DNA of 44,916 bases from Deltaproteobacteria bacterium (GCA_016874775.1 VGTJ01000020.1:1-44916); one strand, 5' to 3'; positions 1 through 8,546 are shown, numbered from the stretch's first letter. The notes: generated by a model not told the origin, from the letters alone. Translations and numbers: made by a program.

Positions 1-2
1 GG

Positions 3-167
3 GCGGCGCGGGCACAGCGCAATCACTTAGCATGTTGTTATCATGCGTGGGTATCCTTGAAAGTGAAAGCTCAAGAACTGGGCCAGACCCTGTATGCCGT
101 GCGGGAGAGTTTGTTTAGTCATTACCTCCGCGCTGAACTACAAAACCCTCATGTCACGGCTTGTTAA
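3..167 (+). CDS. C-terminal fragment of an IS transposase (5' end outside window)
   Basis: An open frame runs in from the left edge and ends at TAA 165-167, giving 54 residues. Near its start it has AQRNH followed by a YHAWVSLK segment, and it ends in a basic/aromatic helix with YLRAEL. An R-N-H motif followed by an aromatic/hydrophobic helix is usual at the C-terminus of DDE transposases of the IS4/IS5 superfamily, so I read this as the last part of such an enzyme. The catalytic residues lie outside the window and no terminal inverted repeat can be confirmed. The family assignment is therefore tentative. The same residues could in principle belong to another DNA-processing protein. Confidence 0.45.
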   Translation, partial: AARAQRNHLACCYHAWVSLKVKAQELGQTLYAVRESLFSHYLRAELQNPHVTAC

Positions 168-230
168 GGTCCAAAGCGTAAGTCCTGGTATAGCTATAGC
201 AAGAAATGAACCGCTCAAGCCAAAAAATCG

Positions 231-255
231 GTAGCCAGTAGTCAGCATTCAGTAG
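231..255. repeat. Heptamer array, type B (AGTCAGT-like)
   Basis: The stretch is built of degenerate 7-nt units of the AGTCAGC/ATTCAGT kind. The same units recur at 24327-24416 and 40111-40143. It lies in the gene-free stretch 168-423, which otherwise holds only the type A array at 292-326 and probably the end of the left insertion element. Confidence 0.6.
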
Positions 256-291
256 AGCAAGGCGACCGACGTGCTTTCCTTCCTTCTTTCT

Positions 292-326
292 CCCTAAAGC
301 CTAAAGCCTGAGGCCTATAGCCTTCT
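292..326. repeat. Heptamer array, type A (GCCTAAA-like)
   Basis: Repeated 7-nt units (CTAAAGC, CTAAAGC, CTGAGGC, CTATAGC) form a short array. The same type is found at 9655-9699, 22022-22046, 33627-33656 and 39023-39060, always at gene borders. Confidence 0.65.
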
Positions 327-423
327 TCTCCTTAGTTTTCTGTGTTTCTGTTTCGTGACACCCAGTGATTTGACGTATGGTACATATTCCTCTAATTAGC
401 GCGGAATGCGGCCCCGCTCGGAC

Positions 424-1545
424 ATGAATCTTGCCAAAGCATCTTTACAGGGAGTGTCCCTGTGGATTGCCTGGCTCGTCTTTTTTGCGCTGGTCGTGCT
501 TAGTGCTCTGAACGCATGGGCGGACCCTGCGAAACAGTCCTCTCCTGCCACTCCCCCAACAGAGCTGGACACCTTTGGCACAAACACTCCACTTGGACGT
601 TTCTCATACCATGCTGGTCGTGGTCTACGGCTCGGAAAGACAGGGCTCACCATTGGTGGGTTTGCCATTGCAGAAATGGAACGCTTGGAGGATGGCGAAC
701 GGCGTGGGTCTCTAGAAGAGTTCAATTTTCTCATCTCCTACGATCCAGTCCCGTTCGCCCATCTCTTTACCGAACTTGGTATTGGATCACTGGCAGAGAT
801 CGAACGTGGCCGGAGAGGCGTACACTCGAATCCCGGTCTGGAAGTTGAACGCCTCTTTCTCGACCTGGGCAATCGCGATGCACTGAAGCTGCGGTTTGGC
901 AAATACCGAACGCCGATCGGGCGCTGGAACCTGGTTCCGCGTGATCCGCTGCTGTGGACCACCTCTGAACCGGTGATCGTCGAGGAGGTGTTCGATGAGA
1001 CTTCTACAGGCGCAATGCTGCACGGGTCAGTGTTTCCTCAAGATGGGGCACTCTCGTACTCGTTGTATGGAACGTTTCTGCCTCCTCTTGATAGAGAGAG
1101 TGACGAACATCCTGTGAGGCGGAGTGCTGGTGCTCACATTGAATGGGCCAGCCTCAAGGGATGGACACTGGGGGCATCCTACTTCGCTTCCCAACGACGC
1201 AATCATAGATGGAATCATCTCGGCGGCGCTGACTTTTTATGGCAGCCTCATGCGCGCGTAGAGCTGAGTAGCGAAATCGTCTTCGGCGAAGGCAGTATCA
1301 ACAATGGCACGATGTGGGGACTCTATGCCCAAGGGGTAGTGGAGACATTGCCGACGCTGTACCTCGTCGGGCGCTACGAGCGGGTGCACCCCCCTGGCGG
1401 TGGACGAGATCTCAATCTGTTCGATCTTGGCTTTGCCTGGGTGCCGCTCCCATATCTCCGCTTCAAGGCTGACTATCTCATCGCTGATCATCGCAACGAG
1501 TTCGCTTCTCCCGGGTTGCGCATGTCGCTGTCGCTTCTCTTTTGA
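424..1545 (+). CDS. Outer-membrane beta-barrel porin-like protein
   Basis: A 373-residue exported protein. The N-terminus has a basic start, a hydrophobic segment of about 20 residues (WIAWLVFFALVVLSALNA) and a cleavage site near AWA. The rest alternates polar and aromatic/hydrophobic residues as in amphipathic strands, with many GxY/GxF turns, and the chain ends in ...LSLLF. A terminal phenylalanine is the usual BamA recognition signal of outer-membrane barrels. The ATG at 424 is preferred over ATG 406 because it gives a normal signal peptide; neither has a clear Shine-Dalgarno sequence. Six bases separate it from the phosphate-binding-like gene, so they are probably one operon. It may be a phosphate-selective or general porin; the substrate cannot be read from the sequence. 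Confidence 0.7.
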   Translation: MNLAKASLQGVSLWIAWLVFFALVVLSALNAWADPAKQSSPATPPTELDTFGTNTPLGRFSYHAGRGLRLGKTGLTIGGFAIAEMERLEDGERRGSLEEFNFLISYDPVPFAHLFTELGIGSLAEIERGRRGVHSNPGLEVERLFLDLGNRDALKLRFGKYRTPIGRWNLVPRDPLLWTTSEPVIVEEVFDETSTGAMLHGSVFPQDGALSYSLYGTFLPPLDRESDEHPVRRSAGAHIEWASLKGWTLGASYFASQRRNHRWNHLGGADFLWQPHARVELSSEIVFGEGSINNGTMWGLYAQGVVETLPTLYLVGRYERVHPPGGGRDLNLFDLGFAWVPLPYLRFKADYLIADHRNEFASPGLRMSLSLLF

Positions 1546-1551
1546 GTTGTT

Positions 1552-1980
1552 ATGAGCACGCGTATTCTCAGCCTCGCTCTTGCGCTGTTAGTCCTGGCAC
1601 CAGTGCGCCTTGCTGGGCAAGAAGGGCGCATGGCTGTGATTGTGCATCCTCAGCGTAATGGTGAACTCTCGTCTAACGACATTGCTCAGATCTATCTTCG
1701 TCGCAAACGCTTCTGGGACGACGGTACGCCGATCGTGCCGTTGAACCTCCCATCGCAAACGCCCTTGCGTACACGCTTCTCACGAACTGTGCTGAATCAG
1801 ACTGACGCTCGTCTGGCGGATTATTGGAACCGGCTCTACTACGACGGCATCTTGCCACCAGCAACCCTCGCTTCGACCGAAGCTGTTCGTCGGTATGTGG
1901 CTTCTGACATGAATGCGATTGGCTATGTACCAGAGGGAGAAGTTGATGGCTCGGTGCGAGTGATTTTGTCGTTGGAGTGA
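1552..1980 (+). CDS. Orphan periplasmic PstS-like substrate-binding protein (PBP-like domain)
   Basis: A 142-residue exported protein with a signal peptide (LSLALALLVLAPVRLAG). The mature part has features of the short PBP-like/PstS-like family: an N-terminal VIVHPQ strand, ELSSNDIAQIYLRRKRFWDDGTPIVP, a central RTRFSRTVL helix, DYWNRLYYDG and a C-terminal AIGYVPE segment. The I-x-L-x-x-x-x-x-W-x-D-G pattern is typical of this family, often annotated as phosphate ABC transporter substrate-binding protein. No permease or ATPase gene is nearby and the protein is about half the length of PstS, so transport by a classical ABC system is doubtful. It follows the porin by 6 bp, which suggests paired envelope function, perhaps anion capture or sensing. 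It converges on the STAND gene, whose stop is 23 bp away. Confidence 0.7.
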   Translation: MSTRILSLALALLVLAPVRLAGQEGRMAVIVHPQRNGELSSNDIAQIYLRRKRFWDDGTPIVPLNLPSQTPLRTRFSRTVLNQTDARLADYWNRLYYDGILPPATLASTEAVRRYVASDMNAIGYVPEGEVDGSVRVILSLE

Positions 1981-2002
1981 AGCCCAGCGCGAGCACTATA
2001 TT

Positions 2003-5000
2003 TTAGAGAACCCACGAAATTGGCTGGATGGGATCAGGAGTGTACGAGCAGTATGTCCCGGTCTTAATCGTGGCCGTGAGATGGTAACCTAAGGCGGGAT
2101 GATTATCGCTGACCTTTTTGACGGCTGCCTTGATGGCTTTAGTGACGTTGAGGCGCACGCGCTCAAGGGGAAACTCTGAGTTCCGATCACAACTAGTACG
2201 TTTAGCCGCAGTATCCGATCCACCAACAGACTCCATCACTTCAGTGACGAGGCATTCCTGCCCTGGGTGGTCCAAGAGGAAAGCGATGTATCGTAGTCCT
2301 TTGGTGTCTTTGAGCCGACACGTGGTTCCTTGATACCTCAGCGTCCAATACTCGGCATCATAGTGGAAGAGGTTAGCTGCTGGGAGTTCAGCGGTCGCTG
2401 TTGGGTGTTCGGAGTCTACCCGATAAGGAACATCTCCCGTGTTCTGCTTTGCTTTGTCTGAGACTTCTCGGAGACTCGCGGCAATCTTTTTTTCTAGACC
2501 TTTCATGCCCAACTCTTGGGCAGTCACCAGGGCCGGAGCGAGAAGTGCCCGTGCCTGCGCATCGTCTCCCGGCTGATGGCGAGCAAGAAGTGTGGCTGCG
2601 TATTCATATTGGGTACGAGTCACAAAAGGTTTGGCTCCCATCCGCGTGTTCATGCGGAGCGCACTTTCAAAATGGGCTACTGCCTCCTGCCACCGGTGCA
2701 GGGTGGCAGCAAGAAGTCCCAAGGGACGAGAGACCGAGCCGTTGCAAGCGGCACCATCCCCGACGACGACATTGTGTTCTGCATACGGGAGTAGCCGTTC
2801 ATATAAGAGTACAGCGTGATGCGAGTCAGCGAGAAAAGCACACGTCTCAGCCAGCAACGTAGCTCCAACCAACCAGGTACTGTCTCGTGGAAGATTGACG
2901 AAATCGTTCACCGCCAACCGAGTAAATTCGGTGCGTGCCTCTGTTTCTCGACCGAGTTCACTATAGAGACTCGCCAAAGCCGCTCGCCATGCCGGTACTG
3001 TCGGGTATTGCGCGACGAAATTCTGGACTGCGGACTCTAATTCCTGAAGGCGTCCTTGCTCTCGGCTTAACGAGAACATCTGCACGCCAAAGAAATTGAT
3101 TGCTGTTGGGCTTTCGATCTTCCGCCCGAGCGTTAACGTTTGCATCGCCAATTGCTCTGCCCCGGCAAACCGTCCTTCCATCAACGCCCGCATCGTCTGC
3201 AAGACGGTCCAGTTCCAGCGATACCGCGGCTGTCGGAGTTCTTCTGCTCGCCGAGCATAGGCCGCAATTCCTTCATCGACCGCGAGCATATCTCCAAGTT
3301 CCAACAGGTCGACAATACGATCGAACTGCCCCTGTATGCTTCTCTCGCCATCGCCTGTTTCTTCGGCGAGGCGGAGGATTTCGTTCATGGCTGCGAGTCG
3401 CTCATGAATGTCCCCTGGTCCCCAAAGCGAACGACGCCGACTATCGAGTGCAGCAGCTAAGGCCCCTTTGTCGCCTACCCGTCGAGCCATTGCCGTTGCC
3501 AACTGGCTGAGCTGCGCTCGTCGCTCTCCATCAGAAGCTGAGAAGTGCAATTCCCAGGCGAGGCGAGCCAACATCCGCGCGCGCAACGCACTGTCTTCGG
3601 TCCCAAACACACCGAGGACTTCCTCCAATAAGTGGACAACGTCGTGATCGACCACGCCGATGGGAACACCAAATTTCTCAAACCCCAGTGCTGCGTGAGC
3701 GAGTAACTCTGAGTTCTGTAGCTTCCGTGCCTCTTCAGCCGCCTGCTTGCATGCCTCACGAGCCTGAGGGATATCCCCTGTCTTGGTCCGGGCGGTCCCG
3801 AGCGCCAGGAGTAGCTCGTAACGCTGCCTCCCTTCTAGCGGCTGCTTGTATTCCAACGCCTGGAGCGCTCGCTCGTAGTGAGTGACTGCATCCTCGTAGG
3901 CCAATACCGCTAGTGCTTGTTCAGCCGCCTGCACCGCATACGCGATTGCCTTATCCGCATCACTTTCCCCGCGCAGAGCCTCAAAAAAATGATACGCTAA
4001 CTCTGCCAGCCCTTGTCCTGCACTGCTTATCGACAGGACGGGACTGACGTTTGTAGCGGGAGCTGACTGTCGATTGTGTCCGTAGATCGTCTCCAACGCT
4101 TCAGCGATATGGCGGTGCAGTTGGACGCGTCGAGCGGTCGGCAGTTCCGTATACAATGCCTCACGAATGAGCGCGTGTGCAAAACTATAACTACCGACCA
4201 CGTGTGGGACTGCAGTGACGAGGCGCGCGGTGAGTGCCTCGTCGAGCACCTCAAGAAGCTGATCACAGTTTGTGTTTTTCATCTGGGCTAACGTTGGCAT
4301 ACTGAACTCGCGCCCGATCACTGAGGCGAGGGAAAGCATCCGCTTACATTCGGCAGAGAGTCGCTCCAAGCGGCGATTGATCACCTCACGCACGCTTTGG
4401 GGCAAAGGAATAGTGAGTGCGACACGTGGAGTATACAGTGCTGCGTGACCCCCTTCGGCTACGAGCAGCCGGACGATTTCGCTAATGAAGAATGGGTTTC
4501 CACCGGCTTCTTTGGCCAGGGTCGTACTCAGGGGTTCTGATGGCGTAGTGCCAGTAGCGAGTTCAATGAAACGCGTGACCTCCTCAGCCGTAAGCCCACG
4601 CAACACGAGACGTTGGCTGTGTGGCTCGCGAACTATCTCCTCAAGAAGCTGCGCGAGTGGGTGTTGGCTCTCCAATGCGACATCTCGATAGGTCCCAATG
4701 ATTAAGAGGTGCGCATCTGCAAGTTCTCGCACGAGGAACCGCAAGAGGAGTAACGAGGGTTTGTCGGCCCATTGTACGTCGTCCAGAATGAGCACCAGGG
4801 GCTGCACCTGTCCGATATTCTTGAGAAAGGTGGTCAAGCTGTCGAAAAAGCGAAATCGCGCCGGCTCTGGCTCCAATGCAGCTGGGAGTGAGAGACCTGG
4901 CAAGCGCTCTCGTACTTCTGCGATCACGGCGGCGATATTGGCTGCACCCGTTCCCATTTCTGTTCTCAGGGCAGCTGGGTCGCGGTCGGCACTATAGGCG

Positions 5001-5413
5001 CGGACAATCTGCACCCACGGCCAGAACGGCGGTGCTCCGTCTCCTTCGTAACAACGGCCGGCGAGCACCAGTGCACCTTGCTGGCGAGCCTTCTCCGCAA
5101 ACTCGTGCGCAGTGCGCGTCTTACCGATTCCTGGCTCGCCCGCGAGTAACACTAAGCGACCGCGGCCAGCAAACGCGTCTGCGATAGCAGCGTGTAACGC
5201 GGCCATCTCTGGTACGCGTCCGACAAAGCTCGCGCTGGTGAATTGCGTCATTACCTGCGGTTCCTCAGGTGTATTTGCCAAGGACAGCATGCGTCTGACA
5301 TTAGGGAAAAACAAGCAGGTTGCAGTGGTCTCCTGGTGTCCATTTTTTGCTGCTGAGTCTTCTTCTCTTTCATTGTCCTTCTGCTTCGTCATACAGAGCT
5401 TGGTCTTGTTCAT
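2003..5413 (-). CDS. STAND ATPase-TPR regulator with C-terminal winged-helix-like domain (copy 1, short form)
   Basis: A large 1,136-residue ATPase. Residues 62-300 form an AAA_16-type NTPase: FVGR motif, Walker [10 protein letters not shown] at 92-100, Walker B LVLILDDVQW at 206-215. This is followed by a winged-helix/arm region and a long alpha-helical TPR-like body (about 470-980). Residues 1015-1136 are a domain shared with three other proteins here: EYWTLRYQG, KGLRYIAFLLDHPGQE, LNVTKAIKAAVKKV and TIKTGTYCSYTP. I read this as a winged helix (inference). Unlike the other copies, only about 20 residues separate its two halves; there is no coiled-coil insert. The start is uncertain: ATG 5413 overlaps the upstream gene by 44 bp, while Met55 (5251) lies just before the conserved FVGR core. 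Probably a signal-responsive transcription regulator analogous to MalT or AfsR; the ligand is unknown. Confidence 0.75.
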   Translation of the reverse strand: MNKTKLCMTKQKDNEREEDSAAKNGHQETTATCLFFPNVRRMLSLANTPEEPQVMTQFTSASFVGRVPEMAALHAAIADAFAGRGRLVLLAGEPGIGKTRTAHEFAEKARQQGALVLAGRCYEGDGAPPFWPWVQIVRAYSADRDPAALRTEMGTGAANIAAVIAEVRERLPGLSLPAALEPEPARFRFFDSLTTFLKNIGQVQPLVLILDDVQWADKPSLLLLRFLVRELADAHLLIIGTYRDVALESQHPLAQLLEEIVREPHSQRLVLRGLTAEEVTRFIELATGTTPSEPLSTTLAKEAGGNPFFISEIVRLLVAEGGHAALYTPRVALTIPLPQSVREVINRRLERLSAECKRMLSLASVIGREFSMPTLAQMKNTNCDQLLEVLDEALTARLVTAVPHVVGSYSFAHALIREALYTELPTARRVQLHRHIAEALETIYGHNRQSAPATNVSPVLSISSAGQGLAELAYHFFEALRGESDADKAIAYAVQAAEQALAVLAYEDAVTHYERALQALEYKQPLEGRQRYELLLALGTARTKTGDIPQAREACKQAAEEARKLQNSELLAHAALGFEKFGVPIGVVDHDVVHLLEEVLGVFGTEDSALRARMLARLAWELHFSASDGERRAQLSQLATAMARRVGDKGALAAALDSRRRSLWGPGDIHERLAAMNEILRLAEETGDGERSIQGQFDRIVDLLELGDMLAVDEGIAAYARRAEELRQPRYRWNWTVLQTMRALMEGRFAGAEQLAMQTLTLGRKIESPTAINFFGVQMFSLSREQGRLQELESAVQNFVAQYPTVPAWRAALASLYSELGRETEARTEFTRLAVNDFVNLPRDSTWLVGATLLAETCAFLADSHHAVLLYERLLPYAEHNVVVGDGAACNGSVSRPLGLLAATLHRWQEAVAHFESALRMNTRMGAKPFVTRTQYEYAATLLARHQPGDDAQARALLAPALVTAQELGMKGLEKKIAASLREVSDKAKQNTGDVPYRVDSEHPTATAELPAANLFHYDAEYWTLRYQGTTCRLKDTKGLRYIAFLLDHPGQECLVTEVMESVGGSDTAAKRTSCDRNSEFPLERVRLNVTKAIKAAVKKVSDNHPALGYHLTATIKTGTYCSYTPDPIQPISWVL

Positions 5414-6368
5414 GCATGAGAGGGGCGGATTCGAGGTGGCTTAGGATTTCTCCAGCCCGCGTTTGCACCGCAGGGCTGACATCGCGTATGGCGGATTGCG
5501 CAAAGGCTACCTTGTTTTGCTCATCGATAGCCGGATGGTTCGCAATGGACTCTATGGCCATCATGCGCACCAGCTCAGATCTGTCCTGCTGAACGAGGGT
5601 AGTGAGCGTCTCGGGTGGAAGGGCAAGTCCGACCGCATGGGCCTTGAGCAAGGCCCGGTAGCGTACGTCGTCATCGTGGTCTCTCAGAGATTGCACAACG
5701 GTTTGTGCTGCGTCGGGTCCTTGAAGATCGATGAGCGCATCGAGCGCTTCGGCACGTTGACTCGCTTGTTCAGCTGTGAGTTGCTGCGCAAGTACAGATA
5801 TTTCTCGTGTACAGGCGATGGTTCGTGGAGGCCACGTGCCTCCTGTGCCAGACGGTAGTACCCATACTGCTTTTAGACCAGCGTTGGCTTGAGTCTGATT
5901 CTCGAAGGCCATAAAGCTGTCTTCAAATTCGAGAATGGTCCGTAGCGCGCGATCAAGTGGGACGCGAACGAGTTGCATGCTGAGCTCTCGGTCGGCGATG
6001 AGTTGAGCGTTGATCTGGATGCCGCTCTGCTCGGCTACGGTCGCCAATACTTTTTTGAGCGACTGGTTTTCTGCGCGGAGGGTCACCTCGCCATGCCGGA
6101 CGTCGACCTCCAGACTGCTCTGGGGACGTGGTGGATATGATGGTTTTTTCTCCGTGCTATCGGCGTTGGCTGGGAAGGGACTCTGCTTGATTGTCGGGAT
6201 AACTTTTTGTGTACTTTCCGCTGAGCGATTGCTGCGAACTGATGCTTGGGGTTGGTTCTGAGGAGGGGCGGTGGAAGAATTTTCGTCACGCCAGAGGCTG
6301 TACAATGTAGCTCCAAGCCCTATTGAGAGACACAGTACGGTCGCGGAAATAGAGTTTTTCTTTGTCAT
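5370..6368 (-). CDS. Membrane-anchored STN/HEAT-repeat protein
   Basis: 332 residues. Residues 7-25 form an N-terminal membrane anchor (SISATVLCLSIGLGATLYS), followed by a Ser/Pro/Gln-rich periplasmic linker to about 85. Residues 93-155 resemble the secretin/TonB short N-terminal (STN) fold: EVTLRAENQSLKKVLATVAE, then SGIQINAQL and VPLDRALRTIL. Residues 200-320 are helical repeats of HEAT type, with DALIDLQGPDAAQTVVQSLRD and regularly spaced Asp/Arg pairs. Its 3' end overlaps the start of the STAND gene by 44 bp, so the two may be translationally coupled. A membrane sensor or scaffold feeding the cytosolic regulator is a reasonable inference, but no ligand or partner can be read. No clear Shine-Dalgarno sequence precedes the ATG; a dispersed palindrome lies 27 bp upstream. 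Confidence 0.65.
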   Translation of the reverse strand: MTKKNSISATVLCLSIGLGATLYSLWRDENSSTAPPQNQPQASVRSNRSAESTQKVIPTIKQSPFPANADSTEKKPSYPPRPQSSLEVDVRHGEVTLRAENQSLKKVLATVAEQSGIQINAQLIADRELSMQLVRVPLDRALRTILEFEDSFMAFENQTQANAGLKAVWVLPSGTGGTWPPRTIACTREISVLAQQLTAEQASQRAEALDALIDLQGPDAAQTVVQSLRDHDDDVRYRALLKAHAVGLALPPETLTTLVQQDRSELVRMMAIESIANHPAIDEQNKVAFAQSAIRDVSPAVQTRAGEILSHLESAPLMHEQDQALYDEAEGQ

Positions 6369-6394
6369 AGCGTAGATCCGTTTACGCTACAGCG

Positions 6395-6432
6395 TTATTG
6401 CGAGCGAAGTCGAAGGGGCTCCTCGCAATGAC
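6395..6432. repeat. Dispersed palindromic repeat (ATTGCGAGCGAAG...TCGCAATGAC)
   Basis: An imperfect inverted repeat with arms ATTGCGAG and CTCGCAAT, matching a common class of dispersed intergenic palindrome in bacterial genomes. It sits between the small exported protein and the STN/HEAT gene. The rest of this 208-bp gap shows no gene. Confidence 0.6.
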
Positions 6433-6576
6433 ACTGTAGTCGTACTTTCCAGAAATTCGTATCGGTCCTTTATGAATAATTCACTATAAGTGATCTTCAC
6501 GTGTTCTCTCTCGGCGCTCTCGTCTACAAGTTCAGTCTGCCAGGAGAGCGCCGAGTTGAATAGGCTGCGTATCGCG

Positions 6577-6999
6577 TTACTTCTGACCTTGGAAGTGGTA
6601 TTCGCCGATGACGCCAGAGCCGGAAGCAGCATCCAACGCGTGAAAAGTTCCACCCATGCGATGCGGCGCGCCAGTGATGACATCGGACACATTACCGACC
6701 CAGGTCTGAATGACTACTCCTGTGCTGTTATTGCGGGCAAACGCAAGACGACCAGTTGCTGGGCAGTAGTACCCGCGGACAGGATGACTGACTGAGGTGC
6801 CTGGATAAATAGTGCCGTTGATCGGTGCGCATGGTGTACCAATGCCTTGGCTGAGGGTTAATGAGCCGACGTGCTGGTTGCCGACGATGGTCCAGGTGCC
6901 TGAGACATTGGCGAGCGGTGCTGCGTTGGCGATGCTGCCCCATACGAGTCCCAGCGTCCCGACTGCGATTGCTACACGATTTTTTAACGTCTTACTCAT
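6577..6999 (-). CDS. Small exported protein of unknown function (copy C)
   Basis: 140 residues with a signal peptide (VAIAVGTLGLVWGSIANA, cleavage after ANA). The mature part is about 115 residues, rich in Gly, Thr and Val, with strand-like segments: VSGTWTIVGNQHVGSLTLSQ, GYYCPATGRLAFARNN and VVIQTWVGNV. There are two cysteines. The G-x-W-x-x-x-G-N-x-x-x-G-x-L-T-L pattern recalls small beta-barrels of the lipocalin/avidin type, but the match is too weak to name. A good Shine-Dalgarno sequence (AAGGAG, 9 bp upstream) supports the ATG. It lies downstream of the free-standing regulator and upstream of the STN/HEAT-STAND pair, the same kind of neighbourhood as the two other small exported proteins here. 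Confidence 0.7.
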   Translation of the reverse strand: MSKTLKNRVAIAVGTLGLVWGSIANAAPLANVSGTWTIVGNQHVGSLTLSQGIGTPCAPINGTIYPGTSVSHPVRGYYCPATGRLAFARNNSTGVVIQTWVGNVSDVITGAPHRMGGTFHALDAASGSGVIGEYHFQGQK

Positions 7000-7197
7000 A
7001 ATGAGATCTCCTTGTTGTGGCTCTTCCGCGGGTGATTGGTTTGGCTGTCTCCTTGCTGTCCGTGCGAAGCGGAAGAACCCTGGAGTTATCTCTTCGTCCG
7101 AACCTCAAGTTGCCCGATGGTCGTACCGTTACATGTTGTTAGATCATTTTCTTTTTTCTCCTTGGCTTTGGTCCTCACCAGGGAAGGCGTGAAAAAT

Positions 7198-7226
7198 GAC
7201 GGCACACTGTGCAATCAGACGGCACA
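7198..7226. promoter_or_regulatory. Direct repeats GACGGCACA at 20-bp pitch, upstream of small exported gene
   Basis: GACGGCACA occurs at 7198 and again at 7218, exactly 20 bp apart, about 200 bp upstream of the exported protein start. The rest of the 447-bp gap 7000-7446 shows no gene. The same pitch is seen for the GTGACA repeats upstream of the other two exported proteins. Function as an operator is inference. Confidence 0.3.
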
Positions 7227-7446
7227 GCGCAGGACGACAACACTGAGCGCCGAAAACTCTCGTTCGTCCTGTTTCGCTCTAATGAAATTCGATGAGCAGA
7301 GTCGAGAATGGAATGAACGGTCGAATTACTGCCGCTACCACATAGGGGCGCGGCGAGAGACCGTTCCCCTGCCGACTCATCCGACTGATTAAAGAGTGGT
7401 GCGAGTACGGGCGAAGACGAAAGAGAGGGTTGCCCACCTTCCTGCG

Positions 7447-8313
7447 TTACAGAAACCAGGAGATGGACTGCGACGGATCAGGGGCGTAGGTGCAGAACGC
7501 CCCCGTTCTAATCGAGGTAGTGAGGTGATGGGCAAGGGCGCGATGGGCTTCGTCGATTTTTTTTATTGCGGCTTTGATTGCTTTGGTGACGTTGAGTCGT
7601 GCTCGTTCAGCAATGCAGGCAGCTTTGCGGTTGCGACCGTTGAGCCCGAGCGCAGTAGACAGCTCATCGGTGAGAAAGTCCATCTCCTCGCGAATTTTGG
7701 CGGCTCGGATCGGGTCATGGAAACGCTCTGCCTCTGTCAGTTCCTCTTGTAATTCCGCTAAGCGATGCTTGTACGCGGTTTTTGCCTGCTCATCTAAGAC
7801 TGATCCGGCATCGCCTAATCCGGTTACGCTGAGATTGTACTCGGCTGCTTGGGTGTCACTCAGTGTATCGAAGAGAGGTAGTGGCGAGACTCTTGGTGAT
7901 TTATCACCCGCGGCGATCAGGTCAGTGACATGAAATTCCTTATGCGGATGTTGTAAGAGCAGAGCGAGATAGCAGAACCCTTTCGTGTCCTTGAGTCGGC
8001 ACGTCATATTCCCATATGCCAGAGTCCAATACTCCCCTTCGCGACGAAAAAGGTTAGGGCCTGGATGAGGGGAGTCCACATCTACGGTTTGGTATTGCGT
8101 ATTGATTGTCTGGAGAGGATGGAAAGGCGAGCGTTGGTTTTCTGCATCTTGCCTCTGCACGTGGAACTTGAACGGTTGCTGAGTCTCCCGCTCCCTCACT
8201 GCTGGGTCTTGGCCAGTGCTTAGGACGAGAGCAAGGAGCCGAAGGGCTTTGTCATGCGTACTCAACTGTCCGTGCATGAAGAAAGAGGAGCTCGTAGTGT
8301 ATGATTGGTTCAT
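7447..8313 (-). CDS. Free-standing split winged-helix-like domain protein with coiled coil
   Basis: 288 residues from ATG 8313; an in-frame GTG at 8328 is an alternative. There is no ATPase or TPR region. Counting from the GTG start, residues 93-140 match the C-terminal domain of the STAND regulators (FRREGEYWTLAYG, LKDTKGFCYLALLLQHPHKE). Residues 178-228 form a charged coiled coil (KHRLAELQEELTEAERFHD, KIREEMDFLTDEL). Residues 241-293 give the second half (ERARLNVTKAIKAAIKKI, then TSIRTGAFCTYAPDP and the final ISWFL). The N-terminal 90 residues are not recognised. The pattern resembles OmpR/PhoB-type winged helices: a sheet plus KGL...LL.HP..E helix, then a VNVTKAI...IrTG.f.Y wing. It may act as a small transcription factor or as an antagonist of the large ATPase regulators. 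Confidence 0.65.
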   Translation of the reverse strand: MNQSYTTSSSFFMHGQLSTHDKALRLLALVLSTGQDPAVRERETQQPFKFHVQRQDAENQRSPFHPLQTINTQYQTVDVDSPHPGPNLFRREGEYWTLAYGNMTCRLKDTKGFCYLALLLQHPHKEFHVTDLIAAGDKSPRVSPLPLFDTLSDTQAAEYNLSVTGLGDAGSVLDEQAKTAYKHRLAELQEELTEAERFHDPIRAAKIREEMDFLTDELSTALGLNGRNRKAACIAERARLNVTKAIKAAIKKIDEAHRALAHHLTTSIRTGAFCTYAPDPSQSISWFL

Positions 8314-8528
8314 ACTGCGGGAGACCACCTGACCACGATCTACACTTCAATGACATAGCAAAATGGATGCCACTTTCCTTGCATTGCTCGAACATTTTGC
8401 TCTTCCTTAGAGTCATCAGAGTCAGCTACGGCGGAACAATAAAGCTGGATGGTTGCAGCTGCTCGTTTTCTTTGCAATCTCAGCGGTTACGCGAGAAGAA
8501 GAGCGACAAAGGCGTCATAATACGTACC

Positions 8529-8546
8529 TGTCAACTAAAGTTGACA
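8529..8546. promoter_or_regulatory. Inverted repeat TGTCAACT-AA-AGTTGACA (operator-like)
   Basis: Two perfect 8-bp arms with a 2-bp centre lie in the 423-bp gap 8314-8736 between the divergent free-standing regulator and miaA. The right arm contains TTGACA, but no good -10 hexamer follows at 16-18 bp. The dyad looks like a dimeric repressor site of the GntR or MarR kind. The factor is unknown. I see no gene in the rest of the gap. Confidence 0.35.

Noticed and set aside
370-396. Promoter TTGACG...TCTAAT before the porin
   Set aside because: The spacer is only 15 bp and there is no supporting context, so I do not annotate it.
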